Source: Betaproteobacteria bacterium
GTDB taxonomy: Bacteria > Pseudomonadota > Gammaproteobacteria > Burkholderiales > SG8-39
Direction: 5' to 3'
Length of the DNA stretch: 7,146 nt
Assembly: GCA_005882235.1 (NCBI GenBank)
Contig: VBCT01000129.1
Coordinates: forward strand, 1 to 7,146
The translations under genes and the position numbers were made by a program. This document shows, in pieces, positions 6,756-7,146 of the stretch (the first letter of the stretch is position 1; every line of letters begins with the position of its first letter). The notes beneath the pieces were generated by a model. It searched no databases. It was given only the letters and a program-made list of their open reading frames with translations, and was not told where the DNA came from.

Positions 6756-6778
6756 GAGCGCGGTTACAGCGATGGATT

Positions 6779-7146
6779 CTACCGGCTTTCCTCAGCCCGA
6801 CCAACGATCCGGACGCGGCGGAACACGAGTGCCGCGATGAGCGCGAGGCAAGCGAGCACGATCGGGTAGTTCCCGAGTTTCACATAAGGCGTCGCACCGG
6901 AATGCCCTTGCACCTCACCCTCGAGGACGCCCTCGCTGAACTGCGGCAATCTCGCGACGACCCTGCCGCGAGGATCGATGATCGCAGTCATTCCGGTATT
7001 GGTCGCGCGCAACATGGTGCGCCCGGTCTCGAGCGCGCGCATGCGCGATATCTGCAGGTGCTGGGCCGGGGCAAGCGAATCTCCGAACCAGGCGACGTTC
7101 GAGACGTTCACCAACAGCGTCGCCTCCGGCAACTGGCCGATGATCT
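6779..7146 (-). CDS. lnt: Apolipoprotein N-acyltransferase (Lnt), C-terminal part, cut by window edge
   Basis: Lnt is an inner-membrane enzyme that moves an acyl chain from a phospholipid to the N-terminal cysteine of apolipoproteins, finishing triacylated lipoproteins. Only the last 121 residues are visible; the full protein is usually near 500. They hold the end of the nitrilase-like domain, LLVNVSNVAWFGDS, QHLQISRMRALETGR, RATNTGMTAIIDPRG and GVLEGEVQGHSGATPYVKLGN. One last membrane span follows, IVLACLALIAALVF, then a short basic tail. The catalytic Glu-Lys-Cys residues of the family lie upstream, outside the window, so activity cannot be judged here. The position that is usually Asp or Leu in SN(D/L)AWFG is Val. 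The TTG at 7132 is an internal codon, because the frame continues to the window edge with matching sequence. lnt is the first visible gene of the - strand block. Confidence 0.96.
   Translation of the reverse strand, partial: IIGQLPEATLLVNVSNVAWFGDSLAPAQHLQISRMRALETGRTMLRATNTGMTAIIDPRGRVVARLPQFSEGVLEGEVQGHSGATPYVKLGNYPIVLACLALIAALVFRRVRIVGRAEESR

Overview
The window looks like ordinary chromosomal housekeeping DNA from a GC-rich proteobacterium, most likely a betaproteobacterium. Protein similarity and gene order both point that way. The order lnt-glyQ-glyS-gmhB-plsC-YgjP-gloA, converging on rsmA, is one I associate from memory with Betaproteobacteria, and Pseudomonas carries a related glyQ-glyS-gmhB-plsC cluster. 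I see no mobile element, phage, CRISPR array, tRNA or rRNA.

Layout. On the + strand, from the left edge, lies the 3' part of rsmA (ksgA), a 16S rRNA adenine dimethyltransferase whose first codons fall outside the window. After an 81-bp gap comes a 223-residue soluble protein that I cannot assign. It ends 41 bp from a convergent gene. Everything to its right is on the - strand and forms one very tight block. Read in transcription order (right to left) it is: lnt (C-terminal part only, cut by the right edge), glyQ, glyS, gmhB, plsC, a YgjP/DUF45 metallopeptidase and gloA. Junctions are +23, +3, -4, -4, -16 and +11 bp, so the block is probably one operon whose promoter lies beyond the right edge.

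Function. The block combines envelope building with translation and detoxification. Lnt completes lipoprotein acylation, GmhB makes a precursor of the LPS heptose, and PlsC makes phosphatidic acid. GlyQ and GlyS together form glycyl-tRNA synthetase, and GloA removes methylglutathionyl hemithioacetal. The joint expression of these genes is inferred from spacing only.

Points worth a second look are modest. glyQ and glyS share one reading frame and are separated only by a stop and one codon. GmhB lacks two of the four usual zinc-loop ligands. PlsC has HX4E in place of HX4D. The unassigned protein sits next to rsmA. I found no convincing evidence of a new multi-gene system here.
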